This document shows positions 26,326 through 34,051 of a DNA stretch of 64,000 nt, piece after piece. The position numbers and the translations under genes are program-made. This DNA comes from Curtobacterium citreum (GTDB taxonomy: Bacteria; Actinomycetota; Actinomycetes; Actinomycetales; Microbacteriaceae), in assembly GCF_006715175.1 (NCBI RefSeq), contig NZ_VFMQ01000001.1, positions 2,790,001 through 2,854,000 of the forward strand, in the 5' to 3' direction. The notes beneath the pieces are model-generated. The model saw only the letters and a list, made by a program, of their open reading frames with translations, was not told the DNA's origin and made no database searches. The first letter of the stretch is position 1. Each line of letters opens with the position of its first letter.

Positions 26326-27122
26326 CGGACACCCCGCGTGCTCGCGCGGCGGTGCCCCTGCTGCACCGGCCGGTGACGGTGCACGCCTGGGAGGACATCG
26401 TCTTCGCCCACTGGCGCCGCGACCCCGACCAGCTCGCCGGGCTCGTCCCGCGGGGCACCCGCCCGGACGTCGTCGACGGCAGCGCCTGGGTGGGGCTGAC
26501 CGCGTACGTCTTCCGCGAGACGAGCGTGCCGCCGTTCCCGCCCTCCGGTCGGCTCGGCTCGATGACCGAGGTCACGATCGAGGTCCTGACCGTCGACGAC
26601 CACGGCCGCCGCGGGGTCGCCTACCGCACGGTCGACACCGCGAACGTCCCGGCGATCGTCGCCGCCCACGCCCTGCTCGGCGTGCCGTACACGTTCGCGC
26701 ACGCCAGGGCCCGACGGCGGGGCGACACGATCGCGCACCACTCGGTCCGGCACCCCTCGCGCGCCCGGCACCCGCTCCGGTGGGTGCGGCAGCTGCGGAC
26801 CGCGGGTGGCGGACGGCCGGGAGGCACGCCCCGCCCCCGCCTCGACGCCACCGTCCGCGTCGTGGCCGGTGAGGCGGTGCAGGACCCGCTGGCCGCCGAG
26901 CTCACCACCCGCGCCGGCATCCACGCCCGGCACCTCGCGCAGACGCTCTTCTGGCAGCGGCAGCACCCGCCGTTGGCGATCCGGTCCGCCCGGCTCGAGC
27001 GGCTCGACGGGGACCTGCCGGCCGCGGTCGGCCTCCCCGGGCTGTTCGACCGTGCGCCGGACTCGCTCCTCGTCGTGGACGGCACGACGGTCCGCTACGC
27101 GTGGGGGGACGTGGTCCGGTGA
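26322..27122 (+). CDS. DUF2071 (YqjF-like) protein
   Basis: A 266-residue protein with the usual opening PVTVHAWEDIVFAHWRRDPDQLAGLVPRGT in two parts and the later WVGLTAYVFRETSVPPFPPSG and HARARRRGDTIAH. Function unknown; the fold is acetoacetate-decarboxylase-like. GTG at 26322 overlaps the preceding stop. Codons 26813-26834 contain a copy of the dispersed 22-25 bp repeat, read here as GRPGGTPRP. Confidence 0.85.
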   Translation: MTDTPRARAAVPLLHRPVTVHAWEDIVFAHWRRDPDQLAGLVPRGTRPDVVDGSAWVGLTAYVFRETSVPPFPPSGRLGSMTEVTIEVLTVDDHGRRGVAYRTVDTANVPAIVAAHALLGVPYTFAHARARRRGDTIAHHSVRHPSRARHPLRWVRQLRTAGGGRPGGTPRPRLDATVRVVAGEAVQDPLAAELTTRAGIHARHLAQTLFWQRQHPPLAIRSARLERLDGDLPAAVGLPGLFDRAPDSLLVVDGTTVRYAWGDVVR

Positions 27123-27550
27123 GCGACGACCGGTTCGACCTCGACCGTTTCGTGCGGGCGCAGGAGGGGGTGCACGAGCAGGCGCTCGCCGAGCTCCGGG
27201 CCGGTGCGAAGCGCTCGCACTGGATGTGGTTCGTGTTCCCGCAGCTCGTCGGCCTCGGCCGGAGTACGACCGCGCAGCGGTACGGGATCGCGGGACTCGC
27301 CGAGGCCCGCGCGTACCTCGCGCACCCGGTGCTCGGCCCGCGGATCGTCGAGGCCGCCGCGGTGGCCGCAGCAGCACCCGCCCGGAGCGCCGACGCCCTG
27401 TTCGGCGGGATCGACGCGATGAAGGCCCGTTCGTCGGCGACCCTGTTCGCCCGCGCGGCCGACGACCCGACCCCCTTCCGTGCCGTCCTCGACCGCTGGT
27501 TCCACGGAATCGAGGACCCGCTCACGGTGCGGTTGCTCGAGGACGACTGA
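27119..27550 (+). CDS. DUF1810 family protein
   Basis: A 143-residue cytosolic protein. DRFVRAQEGVHEQALAELRAG, SHWMWFVFPQL and GIAGLAEARAYLAHPVLGPR are diagnostic of DUF1810. Family function unknown. GTG at 27119 overlaps the previous stop (GTGA). It ends the coupled set with the DoxX-like and DUF2071 genes. Confidence 0.9.
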   Translation: MSDDRFDLDRFVRAQEGVHEQALAELRAGAKRSHWMWFVFPQLVGLGRSTTAQRYGIAGLAEARAYLAHPVLGPRIVEAAAVAAAAPARSADALFGGIDAMKARSSATLFARAADDPTPFRAVLDRWFHGIEDPLTVRLLEDD

Positions 27551-27581
27551 CCGGAGCCGCCGCGTCCGGCCGTCGTCCGGT

Positions 27582-27598
27582 GGTACATCAGGTACCGT
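27582..27598 (+). promoter_or_regulatory. GntR-type operator overlapping a TACCGT -10
   Basis: GGTACATCAGGTACC (27582-27596) is a 5-5-5 inverted repeat, and its right half is part of TACCGT (27593-27598). Transcription would begin near 27606 and give a leader of about 53 nt with a GAGGA ribosome site. The position, just before a GntR gene, suggests autorepression. Confidence 0.6.
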
Positions 27599-27658
27599 GG
27601 ACGACGTGCCCGTGCGGCACGAGCCCGATCCGTCCTTCCCGAGAACCGAGGACACCGC

Positions 27659-28309
27659 ATGCCGGTCCCCCGCACCGCCCCCACGGAGCACCAGCTCCTC
27701 CGCGACACCGTCCGCCTCAAGATCCACGCCGCGATCATGGACGGCACGCTCGAGCCCGGTGAGCGGCTCAACGACGACGAACTCATCGCGTGGCTCGGCG
27801 TCTCCCGCACCCCCATCCGCGAAGCCCTGAGCCAGCTCACCCGCGCCGGCCTGATCGAGATGGCCCCGAACCGGTACACCCGCGTCACGACCCCGAAGCC
27901 GGACGAGGTGGTCGAGGCGATGCAGACCCTCGGCGTGCTGTTCGGCGGTGTCGTCCGGCTCGCGGTCCCGCGGCTCACGGCGGCGGCCCGGCGCAGGATC
28001 GTCGCGCAGCTCGACCGCACGATCGCCGAACTCGAGTCCCATGACGTCGCGTCGGTCAACCGGGACGCCCTCGACGTGTTCGGCCTGTACGTCGACGCGT
28101 GCGGCAACCCCGACCTGCAGCGGGTCTGCCGCGACACGATGGACGGCCTGGCCTTCCGGCTCCGCCTGCCGAACCTCGACGAGCTGATCGACTGGGACCG
28201 GATGACCGAGGACTTCCGTCGCCTCCGGGCCGCCACCGAGTCCGGCGACAACATCGCCGCCGAGCTCGCGACCGAGGCCATCCACCTGCTGCCGGGCGAG
28301 AAGTCCTGA
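27659..28309 (+). CDS. GntR-family transcriptional regulator (FCD-type)
   Basis: A 216-residue regulator. The winged helix spans about residues 10-75 (LKIHAAIMDGTLEPGERL, WLGVSRTPIREALSQL), followed by an all-alpha effector domain. The target is probably its own promoter, where a GGTAC inverted repeat overlaps the -10. Neighbouring genes give no clue to its effector. ATG follows GAGGA by 8 nt. Confidence 0.9.
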   Translation: MPVPRTAPTEHQLLRDTVRLKIHAAIMDGTLEPGERLNDDELIAWLGVSRTPIREALSQLTRAGLIEMAPNRYTRVTTPKPDEVVEAMQTLGVLFGGVVRLAVPRLTAAARRRIVAQLDRTIAELESHDVASVNRDALDVFGLYVDACGNPDLQRVCRDTMDGLAFRLRLPNLDELIDWDRMTEDFRRLRAATESGDNIAAELATEAIHLLPGEKS

Positions 28310-28334
28310 GTCCACCTGCACGTCCGCACAGGAA

Positions 28335-28364
28335 ACGCCCGTCCCGCCGTCGCGGGGCGGGCGT
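28335..28364. terminator. Intrinsic terminator after the GntR gene
   Basis: ACGCCCGTCCCG (28335-28346) pairs with CGGGGCGGGCGT (28353-28364) with one G-T wobble and a 6-nt loop, 26 bp after the stop. Confidence 0.75.
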
Positions 28365-28483
28365 CCTGCGTCCGGAGCGCCGCGACGGACGCGCACGGGT
28401 GGCTCGCGGTCACACGCCTGCGGACCCCGGTAGCATCGCTCCGACCGAGCAGCCCCGCCCGACCCGTCGACCGAGAGCGCAGC

Positions 28484-28945
28484 ATGACCGACCGCACGCC
28501 GGACCGCACCGAGATCGCCGCGCGCCTGGCCGCCGCCGTCGGTCGGATCAACCGCCGAGCCCGCTCGGACGCCGCCTCGCTCGGCTACGGGATCGTCTCC
28601 GCCCTGGCCACCGTGCAACGCGAGGGACCCCTGCGTCCCGGCGACCTGTCGCGGATCGAGGTCGTCACGAAGCCGACGATGACCCGCATCCTGACCGAGC
28701 TCGAACAGCGCGGCCTGATCGAGCGCGAGGCCGACCCGAGCGACGGTCGCGCCTTCATGGTGAGCATCACCCCGGCGGGCGTCGAGGCCGTCGAACGTGC
28801 CCGCTCCGACCGCACGGGGATCGTCGCCGAGCTCATCGCCGACCTGCCCACCGCGGACGTCCAGGCCATCGCCGGCGCACTCGACGCCCTCGAGCGCGTG
28901 GCGCAGGGCGACCGCTCCCAGGAAGTGCACACCTCCGGCCGCTGA
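28484..28945 (+). CDS. MarR-family transcriptional regulator
   Basis: A 153-residue dimeric regulator with the winged helix LRPGDLSRIEVVTKPTMTRIL and the wing EREADPSDGRAFMVSIT. A TAGCAT hexamer at 28431-28436 fits a promoter 40 nt upstream of the leader. It likely responds to a small aromatic or oxidant signal; the target is not evident. Confidence 0.9.
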   Translation: MTDRTPDRTEIAARLAAAVGRINRRARSDAASLGYGIVSALATVQREGPLRPGDLSRIEVVTKPTMTRILTELEQRGLIEREADPSDGRAFMVSITPAGVEAVERARSDRTGIVAELIADLPTADVQAIAGALDALERVAQGDRSQEVHTSGR

Positions 28946-28961
28946 GCCCGCTCCGAGCGGG

Positions 28962-28979
28962 CCGTTACCGAACCGTTAC
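28962..28979 (+). promoter_or_regulatory. Direct repeat CCGTTAC, possible MtrA-like response-regulator site
   Basis: CCGTTAC occurs at 28962-28968 and 28973-28979, 11 bp (one helical turn) apart, upstream of a secreted cell-wall protein gene. Tandem GTTAC/GTAAC sites on one face are typical for OmpR-type regulators, and MtrA controls cell-wall hydrolases in other actinobacteria. Assignment to MtrA is inference. Confidence 0.4.
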
Positions 28980-29005
28980 ACACGGGTGGACGGACGGTTC
29001 TGCCA

Positions 29006-29036
29006 GTGTCCCTGGACGGCCCGTCCAGGGAGACAC
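29006..29036 (+). other. Leader-region hairpin in the 297-bp gap before the transglycosylase gene
   Basis: CTGGACGG (29012-29019) and CCGTCCAG (29021-29028), extended by GTGTC/GACAC with one bulge, form a strong stem. The gap 28946-29242 also holds the CCGTTAC repeats; the rest (29040-29242) shows no gene and no riboswitch consensus that I recognise. Confidence 0.45.
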
Positions 29037-29242
29037 GTCATCGTGACGGCTTCGCCCGAGCAGGCGGCCGCCCCGGTCGCCCAGCGGCGGACGGACGGGC
29101 CCCACACCACCGTCCGGTCCTCCCCCGGCTCGCGGTCCCCGACACCGACCACCCGATGGTCGCGGGCGCACTCCCCCACACCCCGTGCGCCCACCGCCAC
29201 CCGTCGCGGACCGCACCAACAGCCGGCCGACCACCGGAACCG

Positions 29243-30115
29243 ATGACAGGACGCACCACCCCCTCCCTCCCCACGACCACCGCGACCACCCGTCGCCAGG
29301 CACTCGACACCCGCAGCCGTCGGGTCCGCCGAGCACTCCGCAGCCGCACCGCGCTCGTCGTCGGCGGCGCAGCGGCCCTCGCGCTCGTCGGCGGCGTCGC
29401 GACCGTCGGCACGCAGCCCGCGATCGGCGACGCGTTCGGCATCGCCACCCCGAGCGCGAGCGCCAGTGCCGCACCGGCCCTCCGCGGCGCGTCGCTCGAC
29501 AAGGCCCAGGCGGCCGCGACCATCGTCACGGCGCAGACGGTCCTGGCCGACGCGAACGACAAGACCGACACCGCGGCCCTCGAGCAGCAGGTGCAGGCCC
29601 TCTCCGACTACCGGTCCATGTCGAGCGGCGCCATCACGTCGCACATCGCCTCGACGGTGGACGCCACGACCGAGGTCGCCGACGCCAGCGCCGCGCAGGA
29701 CAAGGCCGACGCCGACGAGCAGGCCCGTGCCGCGGCAGCCGCGAAGGCCGCCGCCGAGCAGGCCGCAGCTGCCGCCGAGGCCGCCCGCGCCCAAGCCGCC
29801 GCGAACACCCCGGCCGGCGCCAAGGCCACGGCAGCGCAGCTCGCGTCGTCCCAGTACGGCTGGGGCTCCGCGCAGTTCCAGTGCCTCGACAGCCTGTGGA
29901 CCAAGGAGTCGGGCTGGAACTACCAGGCCGTCAACGCGAACGGCGGCGCGACCGGCATCCCGCAGGCGCTCCCCGGCTCGAAGATGGCGACGATCGCCGC
30001 CGACTGGCGCACCAACGCCACCACCCAGGTGAAGTGGGGTCTGCAGTACATCAGCTCCGCGTACGGCACGCCCTGCGCCGCGTGGGCACACTCGCAGGCG
30101 AACAACTTCTACTGA
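29243..30115 (+). CDS. Secreted lytic-transglycosylase-like protein with coiled coil
   Basis: A 290-residue exported protein: basic N-terminus (RSRRVRRALRSR), hydrophobic helix about residues 36-55, an Ala/Lys/Glu-rich coiled coil about 140-200, then a C-terminal SLT-like domain (about 205-290) with QFQCLDSLWTKESGWNYQAVN, GGATGIPQALPGSKM and WGLQYISSAYGTPCAAW. The glutamate in TKESGWN is the catalytic residue of this family, which cuts or remodels peptidoglycan. ATG at 29243 is favoured because the signal sequence begins soon after; its Shine-Dalgarno is weak. Confidence 0.85.
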   Translation: MTGRTTPSLPTTTATTRRQALDTRSRRVRRALRSRTALVVGGAAALALVGGVATVGTQPAIGDAFGIATPSASASAAPALRGASLDKAQAAATIVTAQTVLADANDKTDTAALEQQVQALSDYRSMSSGAITSHIASTVDATTEVADASAAQDKADADEQARAAAAAKAAAEQAAAAAEAARAQAAANTPAGAKATAAQLASSQYGWGSAQFQCLDSLWTKESGWNYQAVNANGGATGIPQALPGSKMATIAADWRTNATTQVKWGLQYISSAYGTPCAAWAHSQANNFY

Positions 30116-30137
30116 TCACCCCGGCGGAGACCACCGT

Positions 30138-30181
30138 CGGACGGGAGGCACGGGGCGGGCCCGCCGCGTGCCTCCCGTCCG
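30138..30181. terminator. 15-bp perfect inverted repeat between converging genes
   Basis: CGGACGGGAGGCACG (30138-30152) pairs with CGTGCCTCCCGTCCG (30167-30181). The arms are the same sequence as the terminators at 8649 and 62218, with a different loop. Confidence 0.8.
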
Positions 30182-30205
30182 TCTGCCGGCCGGTTCGTCG
30201 GGCGG

Positions 30206-30514
30206 TCAGCCGATGCGTGCGATTCGGACGTCCACGCGCGACAGCGCGACCCCGTGGGCGGTCGCGGTCTCGAGGGCGGCGACGTGCGCGGCCCGGGCGG
30301 TGGCGGGCGCGGGACGGGAGCCGTCGGTCCCGATGACCACGCGCAGGACGTCGTCGTCGAGCACGACGCGGGCGACGGCGGTGCGTGAGGCGAGGCTGCG
30401 GGCCGAGGCGATCGCACTCCCGAGCGTGGGCTTCGCGCGGTAGAGCTCGGCGACGCCGGGCACCGCGAGGACAGCGGCCTCGACGGCCGCGACGGTCTCG
30501 TCGTCCCAGGTCAT
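30206..30514 (-). CDS. Small protein encoded last in the ECF sigma operon
   Basis: A 102-residue soluble protein (TVAAVEAAVLAVPGVAELYRAKP at the N-terminus, ending in SRVDVRIARIG). The V-x-G-V-x-x-L-Y segment and the alternating beta pattern resemble half of an Asp23-like fold, so it may be a partner or paralogue of the protein encoded just upstream; this is a weak inference. ATG at 30514 overlaps the Asp23 gene stop (ATGA). Confidence 0.75.
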   Translation of the reverse strand: MTWDDETVAAVEAAVLAVPGVAELYRAKPTLGSAIASARSLASRTAVARVVLDDDVLRVVIGTDGSRPAPATARAAHVAALETATAHGVALSRVDVRIARIG

Positions 30515-31140
30515 GCGCGGTCCTCCTCGTGGTCGGCGTCGGCCGGCAGGGCTGGCAGCAGGTCGCGGACGTGCACGTCGACGGCGTCGACGACCAGGTC
30601 GGTCTGCTCGGCGAGGACCGTGGCGACGGCCTCGCGGACCTGCTCGGCGGCGGCGTGGATGGGCGCGCCGGTGCGGACGGCGAGTTCGACCAGCACCCGG
30701 ACCGGGGCGCCGAGCGTGGTGACGTCGCCGTCGAGCGAGCACCGGGCGATCACGACGCCGGGGACGACGTCGCCGGCGCTGCGGATCAGCGAGCGGATCG
30801 CGCCCTCGGTCATCACGGGGCGTTCGGTCGGGGCCTCGGGGATCAGGGGGACGTCGCGGCCGGCACGAGCCTCGAGCGAGATGTTCGCGAGGACCCCGCC
30901 GATCCAGGACTCGTCCGCCGGCGGCTCCTCGGCGGCCGCTGCGTCGAGCGACCCCATCGAGGACTGGCGCAGCCGGATGATCGCGGCGAGGGCGTTCTGG
31001 CAGGCCGGGGAGTCGTCGATCGTCGGGTCCGCCGGCTGCATGCCGTCGTCGAGGTAGTCGGCGAGCTCGTCGATCGTGTGGCCGTCGAGGTCGTCCGGCT
31101 CGAGGGCGTCGAGCCGGAGGTCGTCCGGGTGCGGGGTCAT
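30511..31140 (-). CDS. Asp23/Gls24-family envelope stress protein
   Basis: A 209-residue protein. Residues 1-100 (TIDELADYLDDGMQPADPTIDDSPACQNALAAI, given here as a continuous idea rather than full motif) form an acidic head containing one cysteine, and 105-195 form the Asp23 domain (VMTEGAIRSLIRSAGDVVPG, then RVLVELAVRTG). Its ATG overlaps the sigma factor stop (ATGA), so it is made together with sigma. The acidic head in this place suggests it could control the sigma factor, but no classic zinc anti-sigma motif is present. Confidence 0.82.
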   Translation of the reverse strand: MTPHPDDLRLDALEPDDLDGHTIDELADYLDDGMQPADPTIDDSPACQNALAAIIRLRQSSMGSLDAAAAEEPPADESWIGGVLANISLEARAGRDVPLIPEAPTERPVMTEGAIRSLIRSAGDVVPGVVIARCSLDGDVTTLGAPVRVLVELAVRTGAPIHAAAEQVREAVATVLAEQTDLVVDAVDVHVRDLLPALPADADHEEDRA

Positions 31141-31691
31141 CGCCATGCCTCCATGAGACGGATCATGTTCTTCCGGGCCCGGGACAGCAGGCCCCGGACG
31201 GTGGACACGGGCAGGTCGAGCTCCTCCGCGATGTCCTCGTACCGGTACTCGAGCACTTCCTTCATCACCCAGCACCGCCGCTGCGCCTCCGGGAGCTCGG
31301 CGAGCGCACGCTCCGCGGCCTCTTCGCGGGAGCGCGCCTCGGCGACCCGTTCCGGGGCGTCGTCCCGGGGTGCGGCGACCTCGAGCTCGGTGACGTCGAG
31401 GTGCTCCCGACGGGCCCGGATGCGGTCGATGCACTTCCGGCTGAGGATGCGCATGAGCCAGGACTTGACCTTGGCGCCGTCCTCGAGCGCGTCGAGCCTG
31501 CTCCAGGCCGTGATGAAGGTCTCCTGCACGACGTCGTCGAGCTCGTCGGTGGAACCGAGGGTGCGTCTGGCGTAGGCCCGGAGCAGCGGCGTGTACCGCC
31601 GGATGAGGACCTCGAACGCCCGGACGTCACCGTCGGAGGACCGGCCGGCGAGGACGGCGTCGTCGAGGTCCGTGAGGGGCTGGTGGGGCAC
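31137..31691 (-). CDS. ECF-family RNA polymerase sigma factor
   Basis: A 184-residue sigma-70 factor with region 2 (AFEVLIRRYTPLLRAYARR, DELDDVVQETFITAW) and region 4 (LAELPEAQRRCWVMKEVLEY, YEDIAEELDLPVSTVRGLLS). It directs polymerase to a stress regulon that should include the co-transcribed Asp23 gene. GTG at 31691 follows AAGGA by 4 nt. It lies 16 bp after a 58-codon gene and overlaps the Asp23 gene. Confidence 0.94.
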   Translation of the reverse strand: MPHQPLTDLDDAVLAGRSSDGDVRAFEVLIRRYTPLLRAYARRTLGSTDELDDVVQETFITAWSRLDALEDGAKVKSWLMRILSRKCIDRIRARREHLDVTELEVAAPRDDAPERVAEARSREEAAERALAELPEAQRRCWVMKEVLEYRYEDIAEELDLPVSTVRGLLSRARKNMIRLMEAWR

Positions 31692-31707
31692 GGGTTCCTT
31701 CTACCGG

Positions 31708-31884
31708 TCACAGGTGGGGGAAGTCTGGGCGGGCCGGGGACGCCGGGCGTGCCGGGACGGGCGCCGCGGTCGTCACGCGGAAGGGTCCGGTCGGCCGGGT
31801 GGCCAGCGCACGGACGCGAGCCTGGGCGAGCAGGTGCGTGTCGCCGCTGCGCAGCGTGCCGCGGTGGGTGTCGGTACCGGTCAT
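31708..31884 (-). CDS. 58-residue protein of unknown function leading the sigma operon
   Basis: A small frame with an excellent ribosome site (AGGAGG, 5 nt before ATG at 31884). The product starts MTGTDTHRGTLRSGDTHLLA and ends in a Pro/Ala/Arg-rich tail. No signal peptide, membrane helix or cysteine is seen. It ends 16 bp before the sigma gene, so it is the first gene of that operon: a small regulator or a leader peptide are both possible. I recognise no family. Confidence 0.65.
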   Translation of the reverse strand: MTGTDTHRGTLRSGDTHLLAQARVRALATRPTGPFRVTTAAPVPARPASPARPDFPHL

Positions 31885-31906
31885 GTCGTCCTCCTGTGTG
31901 TTCCAC

Positions 31907-31942
31907 CGGTGTGACGGATCGGAGCAGCGGATCGTCACACCG
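31907..31942. promoter_or_regulatory. Inverted repeat between the sigma operon and the MOSC gene
   Basis: CGGTGTGACGGATC (31907-31920) and GATCGTCACACCG (31930-31942) pair with one bulged base and a 9-nt centre. It lies in the 88-bp divergent gap, 23 bp before the small leading gene, so it could be an operator for both directions. Confidence 0.55.
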
Positions 31943-31972
31943 CGGGCGTGATCCGTACGGCAGGCTGGGGAC

Positions 31973-32611
31973 ATGTCCTCCGTCACCGCCGTCTGCCGCG
32001 TCGACCAGCTGCTCCGCGACTCCGGGACGATCGGCGTCACCGCCATCGACAAGCGTCCCGTGGACGGCCCCGTCCGGGTCCGGCCCCTCGGGCTGCACGC
32101 CGACGTGCAGGCCGACCGGAAGCACCACGGCGGCGAGGACCAGGCCGTGTACGCATACGCCGACGAGGACGCCGCGTACTTCGCCGAGTTGCTCGGGCGC
32201 GACGTCCCGCCCGGGCTCTTCGGCGAGAACCTCCGGACGACCGGCGTCGACGTCACCGGGGCGGTGACGGGTGAGCGCTGGCGGATCGGCGACACCCTCG
32301 AACTCGAGGTCACGATCCCCCGGGTGCCCTGCGGGACCTTCGCCCGTCGGATGCGCATCGACGGGTGGGTGAAGCGGTTCGCGGCCGAGAACCGTCCGGG
32401 CGCGTACCTCCGCGTGGTGCGCTCCGGGCCGGTGGCGGCCGGGGACCCGGTGGTCGTCGTGCACCGACCGGCGCACGGCGTGACGATCGGGCAGATCTCG
32501 GCCGGGCTGACCCAGGAGCAGGCCCGCGCGGTACTCGACTCCGGCGAGCGCCTGGCGCCGAAGGTCGTGCGGGAGGTGTCGAAGGTGCTGGCACCGGGTC
32601 GGGTGCGTTGA
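31973..32611 (+). CDS. MOSC-domain protein (YiiM-like)
   Basis: A 212-residue protein. VRVRPLGLHADVQADRKHHGGEDQAVYAY in two parts and GLFGENLRTTG are the YiiM-type MOSC core, and the conserved cysteine that may carry sulfur or bind molybdenum cofactor is in VPCGTFARRM. Related proteins reduce N-hydroxylated compounds. The C-terminal segment (VTIGQISAGLTQEQARAVLD) matches the extra helical tail of this subgroup. Confidence 0.9.
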   Translation: MSSVTAVCRVDQLLRDSGTIGVTAIDKRPVDGPVRVRPLGLHADVQADRKHHGGEDQAVYAYADEDAAYFAELLGRDVPPGLFGENLRTTGVDVTGAVTGERWRIGDTLELEVTIPRVPCGTFARRMRIDGWVKRFAAENRPGAYLRVVRSGPVAAGDPVVVVHRPAHGVTIGQISAGLTQEQARAVLDSGERLAPKVVREVSKVLAPGRVR

Positions 32612-32620
32612 GCCGGAGGG

Positions 32621-33010
32621 TCAGGCATCCTCGGGGCGGGCGCGGCGTGCCGGGTCGAGCGGGCGGGCCGCACGCGGCAGCCCGGCGACGACGAGTTCGT
32701 AGGAGTTCGCGACGAGGTCCTCGACCATCGACTCGTCGAGGCCGTCGCCCGGCGCGAGGGTGATCCAGTGCCGCTTGCTCATGTGCCAGCCGGGCGACAC
32801 CTCGGCGTGGTCGCGGACGAGCGCGGCGCCGTGCGGGGGTGCGCACTTCAGGTTGACGATCGGGACGCCGCGGAGCTCGGTGAGGAGCACGAACATCTTC
32901 CCGACGACCTTGTAGACGACGGACTCGTCGCCGAAGGGCTGGGTCTCCTCGACCGCGGGCAGCGCCAGCGCGGTGCGGACCGTGACCTCGTGCAGTGCCG
33001 CCCCGTCCAT
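32621..33010 (-). CDS. MmcQ/YjbR family protein
   Basis: A 129-residue protein of the double-wing CyaY-like fold. LALPAVEETQPFGDESVVYKVVGKMF and MSKRHWITLAPGDGLDE are family hallmarks. Often called DNA-binding from its fold, but no function is proven. ATG at 33010; a G-run (GGGGGG) just before it may act as a weak ribosome site. It converges on the MOSC gene with 9 bp between stops. Confidence 0.87.
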   Translation of the reverse strand: MDGAALHEVTVRTALALPAVEETQPFGDESVVYKVVGKMFVLLTELRGVPIVNLKCAPPHGAALVRDHAEVSPGWHMSKRHWITLAPGDGLDESMVEDLVANSYELVVAGLPRAARPLDPARRARPEDA

Positions 33011-33145
33011 CCCCCCAGCATGCCGCACCGTACCCACCCGAGCCACGGTGCGACCCGTTCGGGGGCGAGGACTCCTCACCGATCCCGTCGTACGATCACA
33101 TCGGCCACGGAACCCGTCGTGCGCCGACGACCCCCGGGAGCACCC

Positions 33146-33448
33146 GTGCACCTCCTCCGCACCGCCGGCATCGCCGCCGCGTCCACCGTCCTCGCCGCAG
33201 CCGTCGTCCTCGGCGGCACCGCGGCCGCCCAGGCGGCACCGACCGTGTACAAGAACTGCACCGCCGTGCAGAAGGTGTACTCCGGCGGCATCGCGAAGCA
33301 GTCCGTCACGTCGAACCGCGTCACGACCAAGTCCGGCAAGGTCGAGAACCGGGCGCTCAAGGGCACCGTGAAGAAGGACGACGCGCTGTACAAGGCGAAC
33401 CGCGGGCTCGACGCGGACGGCGACGGGATCGCCTGCGAGAAGAGCTGA
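33146..33448 (+). CDS. Secreted Excalibur calcium-binding domain protein
   Basis: A 100-residue exported protein: hydrophobic signal sequence to about residue 31 with cleavage likely after AQA, then NCTAVQKVYSGGIAKQ and the terminal loop LDADGDGIACEKS. The D-x-D-x-D-G loop and two cysteines define the Excalibur domain. Such small proteins sit at the cell surface; role unknown. GTG at 33146 follows GGGAG by 5 nt. Confidence 0.9.
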   Translation: MHLLRTAGIAAASTVLAAAVVLGGTAAAQAAPTVYKNCTAVQKVYSGGIAKQSVTSNRVTTKSGKVENRALKGTVKKDDALYKANRGLDADGDGIACEKS

Positions 33449-33466
33449 CGCCGAGGTGCCCGCGCG

Positions 33467-34051
33467 TCAGAGCGGGGGCACGCCCTCGTGTCCGGACCGG
33501 GGACGCGCGGTCCCGGCGACGCCCGTGACGACCGACCCGGCCGGCACGTCCTTGGTGACGACGGTGTTCGCGCCGACCACCGAGTCCGGCCCGATCGTGA
33601 TCGCGCCGATCAGCGACGACCCGGCGCCGAGCACGACGCGGTCCCCGACCGCCGGGTGCCGGCGGACGCCCGGCCCGTGCTCGCCCCCGCGGCCGCCGAG
33701 CGTCACGCCGTGGAACACCACGACGTCGTCGCCGATCACGGCCGTCTCGCCGATCACGACGCCCATCCCGTGGTCGATGAAGAACCGTCGACCGATGCGG
33801 GCACCCGGGTGGATCTCGATCCCGGTCGCCGACCGCGCCAGCTGGGCGAGCACGCGCGCCGCGAACCGCGACCCGGGCAGGTCCTCGGCGGTCCACAGCC
33901 GGTGGGTCAGCCGGTACGTCCAGACGGCGTGCAGGCCGGAGTAGACCACCGCGTTCTCCAGGTCACCCCGGGCGGCGGGGTCGCCGCGGCGTGCTGCGGC
34001 CAGGTCCTCGCGGACCGTCCGCAGCACACCGCGTCGGGTGGCACGCGTCAC
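33467..34051 (-). CDS. cysE: Serine O-acetyltransferase CysE
   Basis: Acetylates serine with acetyl-CoA, the first step of cysteine synthesis. The 194-residue short form has an alpha-helical head and a left-handed beta-helix of hexapeptides (GIEIHPGARIGRRFFIDHGMG, stated in part), with the catalytic His in DHGMG and VTLGGRG after it. GTG at 34051 overlaps the cysK stop (GTGA), so the two partners of the cysteine synthase complex are coupled. Confidence 0.95.
   Translation of the reverse strand: MTRATRRGVLRTVREDLAAARRGDPAARGDLENAVVYSGLHAVWTYRLTHRLWTAEDLPGSRFAARVLAQLARSATGIEIHPGARIGRRFFIDHGMGVVIGETAVIGDDVVVFHGVTLGGRGGEHGPGVRRHPAVGDRVVLGAGSSLIGAITIGPDSVVGANTVVTKDVPAGSVVTGVAGTARPRSGHEGVPPL

Noticed and set aside
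27606..27830. Leader gene starting at GTG 27606 before the GntR gene
   Set aside because: The frame overlaps the regulator out of frame with shadow-like Ser/Thr/Arg composition; more likely just the mRNA 5' end.
28946..29242. c-di-AMP (ydaO) riboswitch before the transglycosylase gene
   Set aside because: Position is right for the class, but the conserved GGGGA-type blocks and pairing were not found by eye.
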